Counted from the first letter of the stretch, positions 21,215 through 32,036 are shown. The stretch: DNA of 64,000 bases from Rhizobium phaseoli (GCF_010668805.1 NZ_WUFT01000010.1:186001-250000), one strand, 5' to 3'. The notes: a model not told the origin generated them from the letters alone. Made by a program: numbers and translations.

Positions 21215-22369
21215 TTACTCCGCCGGCATGCCGTGCGGGACGCGGAAAAGGCTCCGGTCCTGCGCGCGTTTTTCCGGTCGATGGCGCGTCAGCGCCAGAA
21301 TGAAGCCGGCGGTGACGCAGATCGCCACCATGGACGAGCCGCCGTAGGAAATCAGCGGCAACGTCATGCCCTTTGCCGGCAACAGCTCGAGGTTGACCCC
21401 GATATTGATGATCGACTGGATGCCCATCTGCAGCACCAGGCCGGCAACGGCGAAGCGGTTGAAGTCGTTGCGCTCGCGATAGGCATGCGAGAGGCCGCGC
21501 AGCACCAGCACGGTGAACAGCGCAACCAGCGCTATGCAGAAGACGATGCCGAATTCCTCGGCCGCGACCGAGAAGATGAAATCGGTATGCGCATCCGGGA
21601 TGATCCGTTTGACGATACCCTCGCCTGGTCCCTGGCCGAACCAGCTGCCGCGGATGATCGCCTCGCGCGCGGTGTCGATCTGGAACGTATCGCCCTCGCC
21701 GGTCATGAACTTGTCTATTCGCAGCGCAACGTGCGGGAAGACGTAATAGGCGCTGAGAAGGCCGCCAGCGCCGCCGATGCCAAGCAGCATGATCCATATC
21801 CACGGCATGCCTGCCATGAAGAACATCCCGCCCCAGACGGCCGTCGTCAGGATGGTCTGGCCGAGGTCGGGCTGCGCGACGAGCAGGGCGGCGACGATGG
21901 CAAACAGGATGATGGCGAAGAGATTGCCGGGAATTTCAGGCTGGCGCGCATGTTCGGCAAACAGCCAGGCGCAAACCACGACGAAGGCGGGCTTCATGAA
22001 TTCCGACGGCTGGATGGAAAGGCCGGCGATCCAGATCCAGCGCCTGCCGCCTTTGACCTCCTGCCCGACGAACAGCACCAGCACCATCATGGCAATCGAG
22101 ATGATCAACAGCAGGATCGCCGTTCGCCGCACCTGGCGGGGCGTCAGGAACGACAGCCCGAGCATGACGGAGATCGAAGGGATCATGAAGGCTGCATGGC
22201 GCTTGACGAAATGGAAGGGCTCGAGCCCGATGCGCTCGGCGACAGCCGGAGATGCCGCGAAAGACAACATGAAACCGATGCCCATCAGGAAGATGAACAT
22301 CGCCAGGAAGAAGCGGTCGATGGTCCAGAACCAATCGGCCAGAGGCCCACGTTCCGCGCGGCTTACCAT
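21215..22369 (-). CDS. ftsW: Septal peptidoglycan polymerase FtsW (SEDS family)
   Basis: 384 residues with about ten membrane segments. It belongs to the SEDS glycosyltransferases and polymerises lipid II at the septum together with FtsI. Typical stretches are GGRRWIWIAGLSIQPSEFMKPAF, VAAEEFGIVFCIALVALF and the C-terminal LPLISYGGSSM. GAGAG seven bases upstream supports the ATG. One base separates it from murD. Confidence 0.97.
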   Translation of the reverse strand: MVSRAERGPLADWFWTIDRFFLAMFIFLMGIGFMLSFAASPAVAERIGLEPFHFVKRHAAFMIPSISVMLGLSFLTPRQVRRTAILLLIISIAMMVLVLFVGQEVKGGRRWIWIAGLSIQPSEFMKPAFVVVCAWLFAEHARQPEIPGNLFAIILFAIVAALLVAQPDLGQTILTTAVWGGMFFMAGMPWIWIMLLGIGGAGGLLSAYYVFPHVALRIDKFMTGEGDTFQIDTAREAIIRGSWFGQGPGEGIVKRIIPDAHTDFIFSVAAEEFGIVFCIALVALFTVLVLRGLSHAYRERNDFNRFAVAGLVLQMGIQSIINIGVNLELLPAKGMTLPLISYGGSSMVAICVTAGFILALTRHRPEKRAQDRSLFRVPHGMPAE

Positions 22370-22370
22370 G

Positions 22371-23783
22371 TCAATTCTCTCCTGTTGCCGAACCGATCAG
22401 CATCGCAATTCCGTCAAGCGCTGCGACGTGGCCGACGAAGGCATCGCCCCTGACTTCGAAATTCTTATACTGATCGAAGCTTGCGCAAGCCGGGGATAAC
22501 ATCACGGCCGACGCGCTGCTCTCGTCGCGCTCGGCATCGGCTGCCGCATGCGCGACCGCACGCTCCAGCGTGCCGGAGATCTCGTAGGGCACGACCTCGC
22601 CGAGCGTCGCAGCGAACTCCGCCGCCGCCTCGCCGATCAGATAGGCCTTGGCGATGCGCGGGAAATAAGGAGCGAGCGTTGTAATGCCCCCAGCCTTCGG
22701 CAGGCCGCCGGCGATCCAGTAGATGCGATCATAGCTCGACAGGGCCGGCGCTGCAGCATCGGCATTGGTTGCTTTGGAATCATTGACGAAAACGACGCGC
22801 CCACGCTGCCCCACGGGCTGCATGCGATGCTTGAGGCCGGGAAACGAAGCAAGGCCGGTGCGAATATCGTCAGCGGAAACTCCGACGGCAAGGCAGGCGG
22901 CGACAGCGGCGGCGGCGTTCTGCGCATTATGGCTGCCGCGCAGCGTCTGAATGCCGTCGAGATCGGCGAAGGGAAGCATGGCGCCGCCGACGGCCTGAAT
23001 GAGCCTGGTGCCCTCGGCATAAATGCCTGATGCCACCACGCTGCGGCGCGAAATGCGGACTACCTTGACATCCGCCCGCTCGACGCGGTCGGCAATCAGC
23101 GCCGAATGACTATCGTCGACGCCGACGATCGCGACATCGCTGCCGGCAACCAGCCGTTCCTTGATATCGGCATAATGCTGCATCGTGCCGTGACGGTCGA
23201 GATGATCGGGCGTCAGGTTGAGCAGGATGCCGGCGGACGGGTTCAGCGTCGGCGCCAGATCGATCTGATAAGAAGAGCATTCGACGACGTAATAGCGCTC
23301 AGCCTTCGGCGGATCGAGGGTCAAGACCGCCGTGCCGATATTGCCGCCGAGCTGCGTATCGTAGCCTGATGATTTCAGGATATGGGCGATCAATGCTGTC
23401 GTCGTCGACTTGCCGTTGGTGCCCGTGATGGCAATGAACGGGCAATCAGGCGCATGGGCGCGACGCTCGCGCACGAAGAGCTCGACGTCGCCGACGATAT
23501 CGACGCCGGCGGCGCGCGCAAGATCGACGGTCCAGTGCGGCTTCGGATGAGTGAGCGGCACGCCGGGCGACAGCACAAACAGCGCCTGCCGGCTCCAGTC
23601 GATGGTGTGCAGGTCCTCCGTCCGGATGCCTTCCGCTGCAGCCTTGGCGACGCTGTCCGGATTGTCGTCCCAGGCGGTCACCTCGGCGCCGCCTGAGACC
23701 AGCGCCCGCGCGGTGGCAAAGCCGGAGCCGCCGAGCCCGAAGAGCGCGACCTTCCTGTCCTTGAGCGTCGTGACCGGGATCAT
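22371..23783 (-). CDS. murD: UDP-N-acetylmuramoylalanine--D-glutamate ligase MurD
   Basis: 470 residues. Adds D-glutamate to UDP-MurNAc-L-Ala. The N-terminal loop [17 protein letters not shown] binds UDP, ATP binds at [10 protein letters not shown], and the C-terminal substrate domain includes [12 protein letters not shown]. Seven bases separate it from mraY. Confidence 0.97.
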   Translation of the reverse strand: MIPVTTLKDRKVALFGLGGSGFATARALVSGGAEVTAWDDNPDSVAKAAAEGIRTEDLHTIDWSRQALFVLSPGVPLTHPKPHWTVDLARAAGVDIVGDVELFVRERRAHAPDCPFIAITGTNGKSTTTALIAHILKSSGYDTQLGGNIGTAVLTLDPPKAERYYVVECSSYQIDLAPTLNPSAGILLNLTPDHLDRHGTMQHYADIKERLVAGSDVAIVGVDDSHSALIADRVERADVKVVRISRRSVVASGIYAEGTRLIQAVGGAMLPFADLDGIQTLRGSHNAQNAAAAVAACLAVGVSADDIRTGLASFPGLKHRMQPVGQRGRVVFVNDSKATNADAAAPALSSYDRIYWIAGGLPKAGGITTLAPYFPRIAKAYLIGEAAAEFAATLGEVVPYEISGTLERAVAHAAADAERDESSASAVMLSPACASFDQYKNFEVRGDAFVGHVAALDGIAMLIGSATGEN

Positions 23784-23790
23784 CGCTGGC

Positions 23791-24891
23791 TCACCGCAGT
23801 TTCAGCGTCGAGAGGCCGAGCATGGCAAGGCCGACGGCGATGATCCAGAAGCGGATCACCACCTGGCTCTCGGTCCAGCCCTTCTTCTCGAAGTGATGAT
23901 GGATCGGCGCCATCAGGAAGACGCGCCGGCCGGTCATCTTGAAGAAGCCGACCTGGATGATCACCGAGAGCGTCTCGATGACGAAGAGGCCGCCGATGAT
24001 CGCCATGACGATCTCATGTTTGGTGGCGACGGCAACGGTGCCGATCGTGCCGCCGAGTGCGAGCGAACCGGTGTCGCCCATGAAGATGGCGGCCGGCGGC
24101 GCATTGAACCAGAGAAAGCCGAGACCGGCGCCGATGACAGCGCCAAGGACAACGGCGAGTTCGCCGGTGCCGGGCACGAAATTGATCTGCAGGTAGTTCG
24201 CAAACACCACATTGCCGGCGAGGTAGGCGATGACGCCGAAGGAGGCGGCAGCGATCATCACAGGCACGATAGCAAGCCCGTCGAGGCCATCAGTCAGGTT
24301 GACGGCATTGCCGGCGCCGACGATGACAAAGCCGCCGAAGACGACGAACATGATGCCGATATTGATCATGAAGTCCTTGAAGAAAGGGAAGGCGATCGAA
24401 GAACCGAAGGTCGAACCGGCAACGCCCGAGGCAAGGGCGGTGCGCATCATGAAATAAACGGCAATGCCGGCGATGACGAACTCAATGCCGAGACGCGCCT
24501 TGCCGGAAAAGCCCATATGGCTCTGCTTCGTCACCTTGAGATAATCGTCGTAGAAGCCGATCGCGCCGAAGCCGAGCGTCACCAGCAGCGTGGCGACGAC
24601 ATAGACGTTGGAAAGATCGGCCCAGAGCAGCGAGGCGCCGACGATGCCGGCAAGGATCATCAGCCCGCCCATGGTCGGCGTGCCGGCCTTCTTGAAATGC
24701 GTCTGCGGCCCGTCGGCGCGGATCGGCTGGCCCTTGCCTTGCCGGATGCGTAGCGAATTGATGATCGTCGGCCCGAACAGGAAGACGATCAGGGCTGAGG
24801 TGAAGAGAGCAGCGCCCGTACGGAAGGTAATATATCTGAACAGGTTCAGAAATTTGAAATATTCCGACAGTTCGACAAGCCAGATCAGCAT
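23791..24891 (-). CDS. mraY: Phospho-MurNAc-pentapeptide transferase MraY
   Basis: 366 residues with ten membrane segments. It transfers phospho-MurNAc-pentapeptide to undecaprenyl phosphate, making lipid I. The conserved acidic motifs are visible: [23 protein letters not shown] and [12 protein letters not shown], plus the cytoplasmic [12 protein letters not shown]. Located between murF and murD in the expected dcw order. Confidence 0.98.
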   Translation of the reverse strand: MLIWLVELSEYFKFLNLFRYITFRTGAALFTSALIVFLFGPTIINSLRIRQGKGQPIRADGPQTHFKKAGTPTMGGLMILAGIVGASLLWADLSNVYVVATLLVTLGFGAIGFYDDYLKVTKQSHMGFSGKARLGIEFVIAGIAVYFMMRTALASGVAGSTFGSSIAFPFFKDFMINIGIMFVVFGGFVIVGAGNAVNLTDGLDGLAIVPVMIAAASFGVIAYLAGNVVFANYLQINFVPGTGELAVVLGAVIGAGLGFLWFNAPPAAIFMGDTGSLALGGTIGTVAVATKHEIVMAIIGGLFVIETLSVIIQVGFFKMTGRRVFLMAPIHHHFEKKGWTESQVVIRFWIIAVGLAMLGLSTLKLR

Positions 24892-24913
24892 TCAGGGCCC
24901 CTTGTTTACCCGA

Positions 24914-26347
24914 TCAAAATTCGCGTTGCGTGTCGGAAAATGGCGGGAACTTGTCAAGGAGCGCGGCGACGATCTTGCCGAAACCGATGCCCAGAGACGA
25001 TTTCACCATCAACACGTCGCCTGGTGCGACCGAGTTCAATACATAATCCGTCAATTCGCCAGTGTTCTCGCGATATTCGACATGGACGCTTTCCGGCAGC
25101 GATTCCTTGAGCGCAGCCATTTCTGCTCCTGCGAGCCAGATATGTTCGATGCCGGCCGCAAGCACCGGTACTGCGAGATCGGTATGGACCTTCTGCGCAT
25201 ACTCGCCCATTTCAAGCATGTCGCCCAGCACGGCGATACGGCGTCCGCGGCCGGTCGGCTCGGAGGCCGCCAGCAGTGCGATCGCCGCCCGCATCGAAGC
25301 CGGATTGGCGTTGTAGCTTTCGTCGATCAGCGTGAAGCTGCCGCTGCCGATCGAAAGCCGGTGGCGCTTGCCCCTGCCCTTTTCCGGCTTCAGCGTCGCC
25401 AGCGCTGCGATCGCCTTTTCCATGTCGGCGCCGACGATCCTGACGACCCCGAGCGCTGCAAGCGCATTCTCGGCGATATGGCGGCCGGGCGCGCCGATCG
25501 CGACCTCCAGCGTTTCGCCGCCGATCGTCAGCCACAGCGTCGAATTCTCGTCGGCGCCGTTGAATTCGGCGAGGCGGAATTCGGCCTTGGCATGCTGGCC
25601 GAAGGAATGAATATGCTCGATGCCGAGCGACTGTGCCGTTCGGTCGAGGAAGTTGAACTGGTCGTTGTCGCGGTTGAGCACGACATGGCCCCCCGGTTCC
25701 AGCCCCTCGAAGATCTCCGCTTTGGCGGCGGCGATCTCCTTGATGTTCTTGAAATTGCCGAGATGGGCCGGCGCGATCGTGGTGACGATGGCGACATCGG
25801 GACGGATCATTGTTACCAGCGGCCGGATCTCGCCGGGATGGTTCATTCCGACTTCGAAGACACCGTAATCCGTATCCTCAGGCATGCGCGCCAGCGTCAG
25901 CGGCACGCCCCAATGATTGTTGAAGGAAGCGACGGAAGCATGCACCTTGCCGGAGGGCGACAGCACGTGCCGCAGCATTTCCTTGGTGGTCGTCTTTCCC
26001 ACGGATCCCGTCACCGCGATGATCCGGGCCTTGGAGCGCCGGCGCGAGGCAAGGCCGAGCCGGCCGAGTGCGGCGAGCACGTCTTCCACGACGATCATCG
26101 GCACCGTCAGGCGGCCCATGGCGGGAAGCCTCGCCTCACTGACGACGAGAAGGGAGGCGCCGTTTGCCACCGCCATCGAAGCGTAGTCGTGACCATCGAC
26201 ACGGTCGCCCTTGATCGCGAAGAAGGCCTCGCCTGGAGCAATCGAGCGGCTGTCGATGGAAATGCCGGTGATGCCTTCGGGCAGGGTGCCGAAGGGGCGC
26301 CCCGCCATCGCTGCGATCATATCTTCGGTCGTCCAGAGCCAGCTCAA
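24914..26347 (-). CDS. murF: UDP-MurNAc-tripeptide--D-Ala-D-Ala ligase MurF
   Basis: 477 residues. Adds the D-Ala-D-Ala dipeptide made by Ddl. The ATP loop is [14 protein letters not shown]; the Mur ligase middle domain carries [14 protein letters not shown], and the C-terminal domain has [15 protein letters not shown]. The start is TTG at 26347, whose TTGA overlaps the murE stop; GGAGGA lies 9 bases upstream. A later ATG at codon 10 is the alternative. Confidence 0.96.
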   Translation of the reverse strand: MSWLWTTEDMIAAMAGRPFGTLPEGITGISIDSRSIAPGEAFFAIKGDRVDGHDYASMAVANGASLLVVSEARLPAMGRLTVPMIVVEDVLAALGRLGLASRRRSKARIIAVTGSVGKTTTKEMLRHVLSPSGKVHASVASFNNHWGVPLTLARMPEDTDYGVFEVGMNHPGEIRPLVTMIRPDVAIVTTIAPAHLGNFKNIKEIAAAKAEIFEGLEPGGHVVLNRDNDQFNFLDRTAQSLGIEHIHSFGQHAKAEFRLAEFNGADENSTLWLTIGGETLEVAIGAPGRHIAENALAALGVVRIVGADMEKAIAALATLKPEKGRGKRHRLSIGSGSFTLIDESYNANPASMRAAIALLAASEPTGRGRRIAVLGDMLEMGEYAQKVHTDLAVPVLAAGIEHIWLAGAEMAALKESLPESVHVEYRENTGELTDYVLNSVAPGDVLMVKSSLGIGFGKIVAALLDKFPPFSDTQREF

Positions 26348-27804
26348 GATTGCAGTTCCTCCAAGGCCTTGCGCACCTCCGCATGATCGGAGAACGGCAA
26401 TGTGACGCTTCCGATCGTCTGCCCCTCCTCATGCCCCTTGCCGGCAACGATCAGCGTATCGCCGGATTTCAGCATGCCCACAGCCTCGCGGATCGCCGTG
26501 GCGCGATCGGCGATTTCCGAGGCACTAGACGCTGCCGCCATGATCTCCGCCCGGATCGAGGCCGGCTCCTCCGAGCGCGGATTGTCGTCGGTGACGATGA
26601 CGACGTCGGCAAGCCGGCAGGCGATTTCGCCCATGATTGGCCGTTTGCCTCGATCACGGTCGCCGCCGCAGCCGAAGACGACAACGACGCGACCCGTGGT
26701 GAAGGGCCTGACCGAACCTAGCACGTTTTCCAGCGCATCCGGCTTGTGGGCGTAGTCGACATAGGCGAGAGCGCCGTCTTTTGTATGGCCGACCAGTTCC
26801 AGACGGCCGGACGCGCCGACGAGCTTCTCGAGTGCAGCCATCGCAACCTTCGCCGCAACGCCGGTCGACATGGCGAGCCCTGCCGCGACCAGCGCGTTGG
26901 CGACCTGAAAATCGCCGGCCAGCGGAATGTCCACCTCGAAGATCTCACCGTCGATATGGATCTCGGCGGTCTGTTTGTGGCGGAAATGCTCGACGCGTTT
27001 CAACGAGAGGTAATCGCCCTTGCGCCCGACAGTGCGAACATCGTGACCGGCATCGGTCGCAGCCTTGATCGCCTGCGCCGACCACGGATCATCGGCGAAG
27101 ATCACCGCCGGCGACCCCTTCGGCAGCAGCACATCGAAAAGCCGCATCTTGGCGGCCATATAGTCTTCAACGGTTGGATGATAATCCATGTGGTCGCGGC
27201 CGAGATTGGTGAAGGCGGCCGCTGCAAGCTTGACGCCGTCGAGCCGGCATTGATCGAGACCGTGGCTTGAAGCCTCCATCGCCGCATGCGTGACACCTTC
27301 GTCGGCAAGTTCGGCCAGCAGCTTGTGCAGCGACACCGGATCGGGCGTCGTCAGCGAACCATATTCGTTGCGCGTCGGCGAGACGACACCGGTCGTGCCG
27401 ATCATTGCCGCCGCATGACCCGCATGCGCCCAGATCTGCCGGGTGAAGGAGGCGACGGAGGTTTTACCCGCGGTGCCGGTGACGGCAACCATAGTGTCGG
27501 GCTGCCGGCCGAAGAAGCGCGAAGCCGCGATTGAAAGGAAACGGCGCGGCTCTTTGACCGCAAGCACCGGGATGGAGGCATCAATGGCTTGCGCGGCGAT
27601 CGCGACGGCAGCGCCCCGGCCGGCGGCATCGGCGATGAAGCCCGCGCCGTCCGCCTTGGTGCCGGCAACAGCGAAGAAGGCATTGCCCGGCGCCACATGG
27701 CGGCTGTCCGAAGACAGGCCTGAAATGTCAAGCAAGCCTGCCGGGCCTTCGAGCTGTGCTTCAAGTTCCGGAAACTGATCTCCGGCCAGGTCTCGCAATT
27801 TCAT
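26344..27804 (-). CDS. murE: UDP-MurNAc-dipeptide--meso-diaminopimelate ligase MurE
   Basis: 486 residues. It adds the third amino acid of the stem. The signature DDNPR (in [13 protein letters not shown]) is the meso-diaminopimelate binding motif, so the wall is the usual Gram-negative type. The ATP loop is [10 protein letters not shown]. The ATG at 27804 is preferred to an earlier in-frame codon at 27864, because homology starts at [15 protein letters not shown]; the nearby ribosome binding site is weak. Confidence 0.97.
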   Translation of the reverse strand: MKLRDLAGDQFPELEAQLEGPAGLLDISGLSSDSRHVAPGNAFFAVAGTKADGAGFIADAAGRGAAVAIAAQAIDASIPVLAVKEPRRFLSIAASRFFGRQPDTMVAVTGTAGKTSVASFTRQIWAHAGHAAAMIGTTGVVSPTRNEYGSLTTPDPVSLHKLLAELADEGVTHAAMEASSHGLDQCRLDGVKLAAAAFTNLGRDHMDYHPTVEDYMAAKMRLFDVLLPKGSPAVIFADDPWSAQAIKAATDAGHDVRTVGRKGDYLSLKRVEHFRHKQTAEIHIDGEIFEVDIPLAGDFQVANALVAAGLAMSTGVAAKVAMAALEKLVGASGRLELVGHTKDGALAYVDYAHKPDALENVLGSVRPFTTGRVVVVFGCGGDRDRGKRPIMGEIACRLADVVIVTDDNPRSEEPASIRAEIMAAASSASEIADRATAIREAVGMLKSGDTLIVAGKGHEEGQTIGSVTLPFSDHAEVRKALEELQS

Positions 27805-27870
27805 CGAATGCACTTTTCTCTCTTGAAACCGGTTCACCCCTCGCGAATCGGCGCCGATATTCATTCACAC

Positions 27871-29631
27871 TCAATAAGACACCAGCAAGGCCGATCCGCC
27901 CTCCCCGAATTTCGGCTCGATGCCGAGAATGGGGGCAGCACGGCTGATGATCTCGCGGGCGATCGGGCCTGCGGTACCGGCGGAGATCGTTCCGCCATAG
28001 GCCTTCTCGCCGGTTTTCGGCTCATCGCAGAAGGTGATCACGGCATATCTCGGATCATTGATCGGGAATGCGGCAATGAAGGAATTGAAGTTCAGCGTTG
28101 CCGAATAACGACCGTTCACCACCTTGTCGGCCGTACCGGTCTTGCTGCCGACCGCAAAGCCCGGCACGCGGGCGACGCGCCCCGATCCCTTGTATCCGTT
28201 GAAATCGAGCAGATAGCGAATTTCGTCGCTGGTCGTCTTCTTGATCACCTGCGTGGCGATCTCATCGGCCTGCTCGCGGCTGCGCGGCAGGAATGTCGGC
28301 TCGATCAGCTTGCCGCCGTTGACGAGGGCCGCCGCCGCCACCCCTGTCTGCAGCGCCGTCGTCGAGACACCGTGGCCGAAGGAAATCGTGATAGAATTGA
28401 TCTTCTTCCAGACGCGCGGCTGGCTCGGCATCTTCACCTCAGGCAGCTCGGTCTGCATCTTCGTCAAGAGGCCGAACTTGGTCAGATAATCCTTCTGCGC
28501 ATCGATGCCGACAATGTCGATGACGCGCGCCGTGCCGATGTTCGAAGAGTACTGGAAAATCTCGGGCACAGTCAGCCAGCGGCGCTGCCCGTGGAAATCG
28601 TGGATGGTGAAGCCGCCGATATAGATCGATTTGCTGGCATCGAAACTGTCGGTCATCTTGACCTTGCCGCTGTCGAGCGCCATCGCCAGCGAAAAGGTCT
28701 TGAAGGTCGATCCCATTTCGAAGGTGCCGTTGGTCATCCGGTTGAGCCAACCTTCCTTGGCCCCTTGCTGCGGATCGTTCGGATCGAAATCCGGCGCCGA
28801 GGCCATCGCCAGCACTTCCCCGGTATGCACGTCGATAACAGCGGCACCGGCGCCCTTGGACTGAAAGTTGTTGACGGCGTTGACGACGGCGTCCCGGACG
28901 ATGTTCTGGACGCGCAGGTCGATCGAAAGCCGCACCGGCTCGAGAGGCTGGTCGCTGGTCATGCCGACCGAGGCGAGGTCGGCGAGCCCCTGGTCGTCGA
29001 TATATTTCTCCATCCCGGCGACGCCACGATTGTCGATGTTGACGTAGCCGAGGATATGCGCGGCGGTAGAGCCGCCCGGATAGAACCGGCGCTTCTCCGG
29101 CCGGAAGCCGATGCCGGGAATACCGAGGGCCAGGATCTGGCTCTGCTGCTTCGGCGTCAACTGCCGGCGTAACCAGGCGAAATGCGAGGTCTTCGCCGAG
29201 AGCTTTTTATAGGTGTCCCTGACGTCGAGTTCGGGCAGCACCGTCGCCAGCTTCTCGACCGCTTCGTCGGCATCGACGATCTTGTTGGGCTCGGCAAACA
29301 GCGAGACAGTGCGGATGTCGGTCGCCAGCACCTCGCCGTTGCGATCGAGAATGTCGGGGCGCGAGGCCATCAGCCGATCGGGTGGTAGAATGCTGGAGAC
29401 GACCTCCTGATCCTTCATTGCATATTCGACGAGACGGCCGCCGATAATGACGTAGACACCCATGAAGCCGAGGATCAGCAGGCCAACGCGGCTTTTAGCC
29501 TGCCCTGACTTCTTCTTGCGCGATCCTTCGATCGCCAGGCCGGCGGGGGAAGGACCGCCGAACCTGTTATAGACGCCGGCGGAGAAATGCGCCTGGCTCT
29601 TCAAGACCATGATGCGGGAAAGAAACGACAT
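27871..29631 (-). CDS. ftsI: Septal penicillin-binding protein FtsI (PBP3)
   Basis: 586 residues. A class B transpeptidase with a membrane anchor at about residues 49-65, a PBP dimer domain, and the transpeptidase domain. The active-site triad is complete: S308-TF-K311, S362-S-N364 and K497-T-G499. It cross-links septal peptidoglycan with FtsW. Its ATG overlaps the ftsL stop by one base (TAATG), which suggests coupled translation. 66 bases separate it from murE. Confidence 0.98.
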   Translation of the reverse strand: MSFLSRIMVLKSQAHFSAGVYNRFGGPSPAGLAIEGSRKKKSGQAKSRVGLLILGFMGVYVIIGGRLVEYAMKDQEVVSSILPPDRLMASRPDILDRNGEVLATDIRTVSLFAEPNKIVDADEAVEKLATVLPELDVRDTYKKLSAKTSHFAWLRRQLTPKQQSQILALGIPGIGFRPEKRRFYPGGSTAAHILGYVNIDNRGVAGMEKYIDDQGLADLASVGMTSDQPLEPVRLSIDLRVQNIVRDAVVNAVNNFQSKGAGAAVIDVHTGEVLAMASAPDFDPNDPQQGAKEGWLNRMTNGTFEMGSTFKTFSLAMALDSGKVKMTDSFDASKSIYIGGFTIHDFHGQRRWLTVPEIFQYSSNIGTARVIDIVGIDAQKDYLTKFGLLTKMQTELPEVKMPSQPRVWKKINSITISFGHGVSTTALQTGVAAAALVNGGKLIEPTFLPRSREQADEIATQVIKKTTSDEIRYLLDFNGYKGSGRVARVPGFAVGSKTGTADKVVNGRYSATLNFNSFIAAFPINDPRYAVITFCDEPKTGEKAYGGTISAGTAGPIAREIISRAAPILGIEPKFGEGGSALLVSY

Positions 29632-30128
29632 TATTCCACCGACCCCGTTTCGATCTCGTCTGCTTCATCCTCCTCCGCGGCGCGCGGCGCGGGCTTGGGA
29701 ACAGGCTGCGCCTTCGTCGTGACGGTCGCCCCGGCCAGGGCTGCGCCCTTGGCGTTAGCCTCGGTCGCGCTCTTGGCGCTGGCCTCGGTCGCGCTCTTGG
29801 CGCTGGCCTTGGCCTCGGTCACATCCGGCACGGGAACCTCGGATTTCAGCATCGGCAATTCCTTGGCATGCACCAGCGCCGTCGACTGCGTCGGCTGCAG
29901 CTGCAATTCGTCATCATAGGCTTTGACCAACCGTTCCAGACGGTTCGGCTGCGATTGCAGCGCCCAGTCGGCCTTGAGAAGGTCGATGGTATCCTCTTCG
30001 AGCTTGATCTCCGCTTCGAGGCGATGAACCTCCTCTAGCTTCAATTCGGCGCGATGCTTGATCGTATAGGTGACGGCGGCGGTGGCCGTCATGACGCCGA
30101 TGAGCACGAGATCGAACGTTTTCAACAT
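29631..30128 (-). CDS. ftsL: Cell division protein FtsL with a repeat-bearing tail
   Basis: 165 residues. A membrane segment covers residues 5-22, followed by the short coiled coil (LKLEEVHRLEAEIKLEED, about 29-60) by which FtsL binds FtsB. The C-terminal part is unusual: an Ala/Lys/Glu-rich tail with near-identical 8-residue repeats (SAKSATEA, twice, then NAKGAALA; residues 109-132) and an acidic end. GGAGG five bases upstream fixes the ATG at 30128; an earlier in-frame start would run into rsmH. Typical FtsL is about 120 residues, so the tail is an extension. Gene order and anchor topology support the call although FtsL sequences vary widely. Confidence 0.88.
   Translation of the reverse strand: MLKTFDLVLIGVMTATAAVTYTIKHRAELKLEEVHRLEAEIKLEEDTIDLLKADWALQSQPNRLERLVKAYDDELQLQPTQSTALVHAKELPMLKSEVPVPDVTEAKASAKSATEASAKSATEANAKGAALAGATVTTKAQPVPKPAPRAAEEDEADEIETGSVE
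29758..29805 (-). repeat. Exact 24-bp tandem repeat inside ftsL
   Basis: Two exact copies of a 24-bp unit (29758-29781 and 29782-29805) with degenerate partial copies on both sides. The length is a multiple of three, so copy-number change keeps the reading frame. Confidence 0.8.
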
Positions 30129-30129
30129 A

Positions 30130-31155
30130 TCAACCTCCAAGCTTTCCGAGACTGGCGAGATTGGGAAACCCAAAGAGCGACATATCCGCGGCCTCGGCCG
30201 CAGCCTCCGTCCTCAGTCCGGCGCGCAGTTTGGCGGAGCGGGCGCGCGGATTGATCTCCGCCTCCGCCTCGCTTGCCGAAACCATCGGCTTGCCGATCGC
30301 CGCAAAGGTTGCCGCCCGCTCATGCGCGACCGGCAGATGCCGCGACCCCACCGCCTTGCCGGCACGGTCGGAGAAGAATTTCTTGACGATGCGGTCTTCG
30401 AGCGAATGAAAGGTGACGACGACGAGCCGCCCGCCCGGCTTCAGCGCTGCCTCAGCCGCAAACAGCGCCTGCGCCAGTTCGCCGAGCTCATCGTTGACGA
30501 AGATGCGCAAGGCTTGGAAGACGCGCGTTGCCGGATGGATCTTGTCCTTCATCTTGCGTGGCGTGACCAGCTCGATGAGACCGGCAAGATCGCGCGTGGT
30601 CTCAAACGGCTTTTCCTCGCGGCGCTTCTCGATTGCATGCGCGATGCGCGGCGACTGGCTTTCCTCGCCGAGAAAATGGAAAATGCGGATGAGATCGGCG
30701 ACCTTGGCGCGATTGACGACATCGGCGGCCGAAACGCCCGCGGCCGACATGCGCATGTCGAGCGGTCCATTCTTCTGAAAGGAGAAGCCGCGCTCGGCCT
30801 CATCGATCTGCATGGAGGAAACGCCGATATCAAGCACGACGCCATCGAGCCCGCCTTGCGGCGCATGATCGGCAAGATGCGAAAATTGCGAATGAACAAG
30901 CTTGAGACGGCCACCATAGGCCGCAACCATTGCCTGGCCCGATGCAATCGCCGTCGGATCGCGGTCGAGTGCGATCACCTCGGCACCCGCAGCAAGGATG
31001 GCCGAGCTGTAACCGCCCGCACCGAAGGTACCGTCGAGAATGAGCTTGCCGGGCGTCGGCGCCAGCGCTGAAAGCACTTCATCGAGAAGGACAGGAATGT
31101 GACGAACCGGTCCGCCACCGGCATCAGTTGAACCTCCGCCAGGATTCGCCACCAT
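30130..31155 (-). CDS. rsmH: 16S rRNA (cytosine1402-N4)-methyltransferase RsmH (MraW)
   Basis: 341 residues. A SAM-dependent methyltransferase acting on C1402 of 16S rRNA in the decoding centre. SAM-binding is seen in [15 protein letters not shown] and [11 protein letters not shown]; the family-specific [17 protein letters not shown] and [14 protein letters not shown] follow. The ATG at 31155 has GAGG seven bases upstream and lies 17 bases past mraZ. Farther upstream in-frame codons merely read mraZ in another frame. One base separates its stop from the ftsL start. Confidence 0.96.
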   Translation of the reverse strand: MVANPGGGSTDAGGGPVRHIPVLLDEVLSALAPTPGKLILDGTFGAGGYSSAILAAGAEVIALDRDPTAIASGQAMVAAYGGRLKLVHSQFSHLADHAPQGGLDGVVLDIGVSSMQIDEAERGFSFQKNGPLDMRMSAAGVSAADVVNRAKVADLIRIFHFLGEESQSPRIAHAIEKRREEKPFETTRDLAGLIELVTPRKMKDKIHPATRVFQALRIFVNDELGELAQALFAAEAALKPGGRLVVVTFHSLEDRIVKKFFSDRAGKAVGSRHLPVAHERAATFAAIGKPMVSASEAEAEINPRARSAKLRAGLRTEAAAEAADMSLFGFPNLASLGKLGG

Positions 31156-31172
31156 TCCGTTCCCTCGTTCTT

Positions 31173-31610
31173 TCAGGAACGCTTGCCCGCCAGCTTGCGC
31201 TCCCCTCTTGCCTGCGCCTGCGCAGCCACAAAAGCCTGCGGCTGCCAGAGCTGAAAATGATCCGCCCGACCGACGAAGGTCACTTCGTCCGAGATGTCGG
31301 TAAAGCCGCGAATGAAATCCGTGACCATCAGCCGCCCCTCGGCGTCGAGCTTCATGAAGACCCCGCCTCCATGAATGAGAAGCGACATCTCGTTCGCATC
31401 CGGCGAAAACGGATCCTCCGCAGCAATCTGCCGTTCGAATCTTTCGAGAAGATCCGGACCGCCGACGCTGATCGCCGGAAACACAAAGTCCTGGAAGCAA
31501 TAGAGCTCCTGAACATTGCGCTGCGCCAGCACGGAACGGAACGAGGAAGGCACGGAAACCCTGCCTTTGGCATCGATCCTGTTGGTCGCATTCGAAAGGA
31601 ACCGGCTCAT
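31173..31610 (-). CDS. mraZ: Transcriptional regulator MraZ
   Basis: 145 residues with two AbrB-like SpoVT folds: [20 protein letters not shown] and the second half [21 protein letters not shown]. MraZ forms rings, binds TGGG-type direct repeats upstream of its own gene, and in E. coli represses the dcw operon. Four such repeats at 10-bp spacing lie at 31784-31817. The start at 31610 gives the classical MSRFLSN start; the ATG at 31622 (four codons earlier) is the alternative, with GGGAG close by. First gene of the dcw operon. Confidence 0.93.
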   Translation of the reverse strand: MSRFLSNATNRIDAKGRVSVPSSFRSVLAQRNVQELYCFQDFVFPAISVGGPDLLERFERQIAAEDPFSPDANEMSLLIHGGGVFMKLDAEGRLMVTDFIRGFTDISDEVTFVGRADHFQLWQPQAFVAAQAQARGERKLAGKRS

Positions 31611-31698
31611 CACGCGAAACATCCGCTCCCGCAGGGATCCGGACCAAAAGACGCCCGAAACTCCCGATATCAGGCACAGCCTCGCAAGCCGGATGAGC

Positions 31699-31726
31699 AA
31701 AAACCCCTCCGACGCTTCCGGAGAGG
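31699..31726 (-). terminator. Terminator-like hairpin inside the mraZ leader
   Basis: On the minus strand CCTCTCCG (31719-31726) pairs with CGGAGGGG (31704-31711) as an 8-bp stem with one G-T pair, a 7-base loop, and then TTTTT (31699-31703). It lies about 90 bases before the mraZ start and downstream of the TGGG repeats. No gene ends here, so it is placed like an attenuator. Confidence 0.65.
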
Positions 31727-31783
31727 AAGACGCCTTTGCTTTGCGATGAATGGGCAGGTGATTGCCCTGGTGCAGTGCGCATT

Positions 31784-31817
31784 TGGGATAGCATGGGACC
31801 ATATGGGCGTCAATGGG
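31784..31817 (-). promoter_or_regulatory. MraZ operator: four TGGG boxes at 10-bp spacing
   Basis: TGGG occurs on the plus strand at 31784, 31794, 31804 and 31814, an exact 10-bp period that puts every box on the same face of the helix. MraZ of E. coli binds TGGGN repeats separated by 5 bases, giving the same 10-bp period. A fifth TGGG at 31751 is out of this phase. The repeats are on the strand opposite to mraZ. Confidence 0.8.
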
Positions 31818-32036
31818 ATACGCCCACTTTGCAACGGACGCATAATCAAAAATTTATAAGCCGTTAAGTTTAACAAAGGGTTAGGATCACCCTCCCGCGA
31901 TGGCGCGCAACAGTGCTTTCGCAAAAAGAATCTTCAACAGGCGGATTGCATGAGCATCCACTTGAAAACTTTCAGTTTCAGCAACTTATCTGAAATTGAT
32001 TCCTGAAATCGGGGCTTGATCGCGCCACAAAAGTTA

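Larger units (their letters stand above)
31611..32036. other. Regulatory gap between mraZ and rnpB
   Basis: About 425 bases without a credible gene. It holds, from high to low coordinates on the minus strand, an AT-rich block (about 31835-31880) that may contain the dcw promoter, the four TGGG repeats (31784-31817), a terminator-like hairpin (31699-31726) and the mraZ ribosome binding site. From 31880 to 32036, nothing further is recognised except the end of rnpB. Confidence 0.6.

Noticed and set aside
31156..31794. N-terminal extension of rsmH
   Set aside because: It reads mraZ in another frame; the ATG at 31155 has a ribosome binding site and matches the family start.
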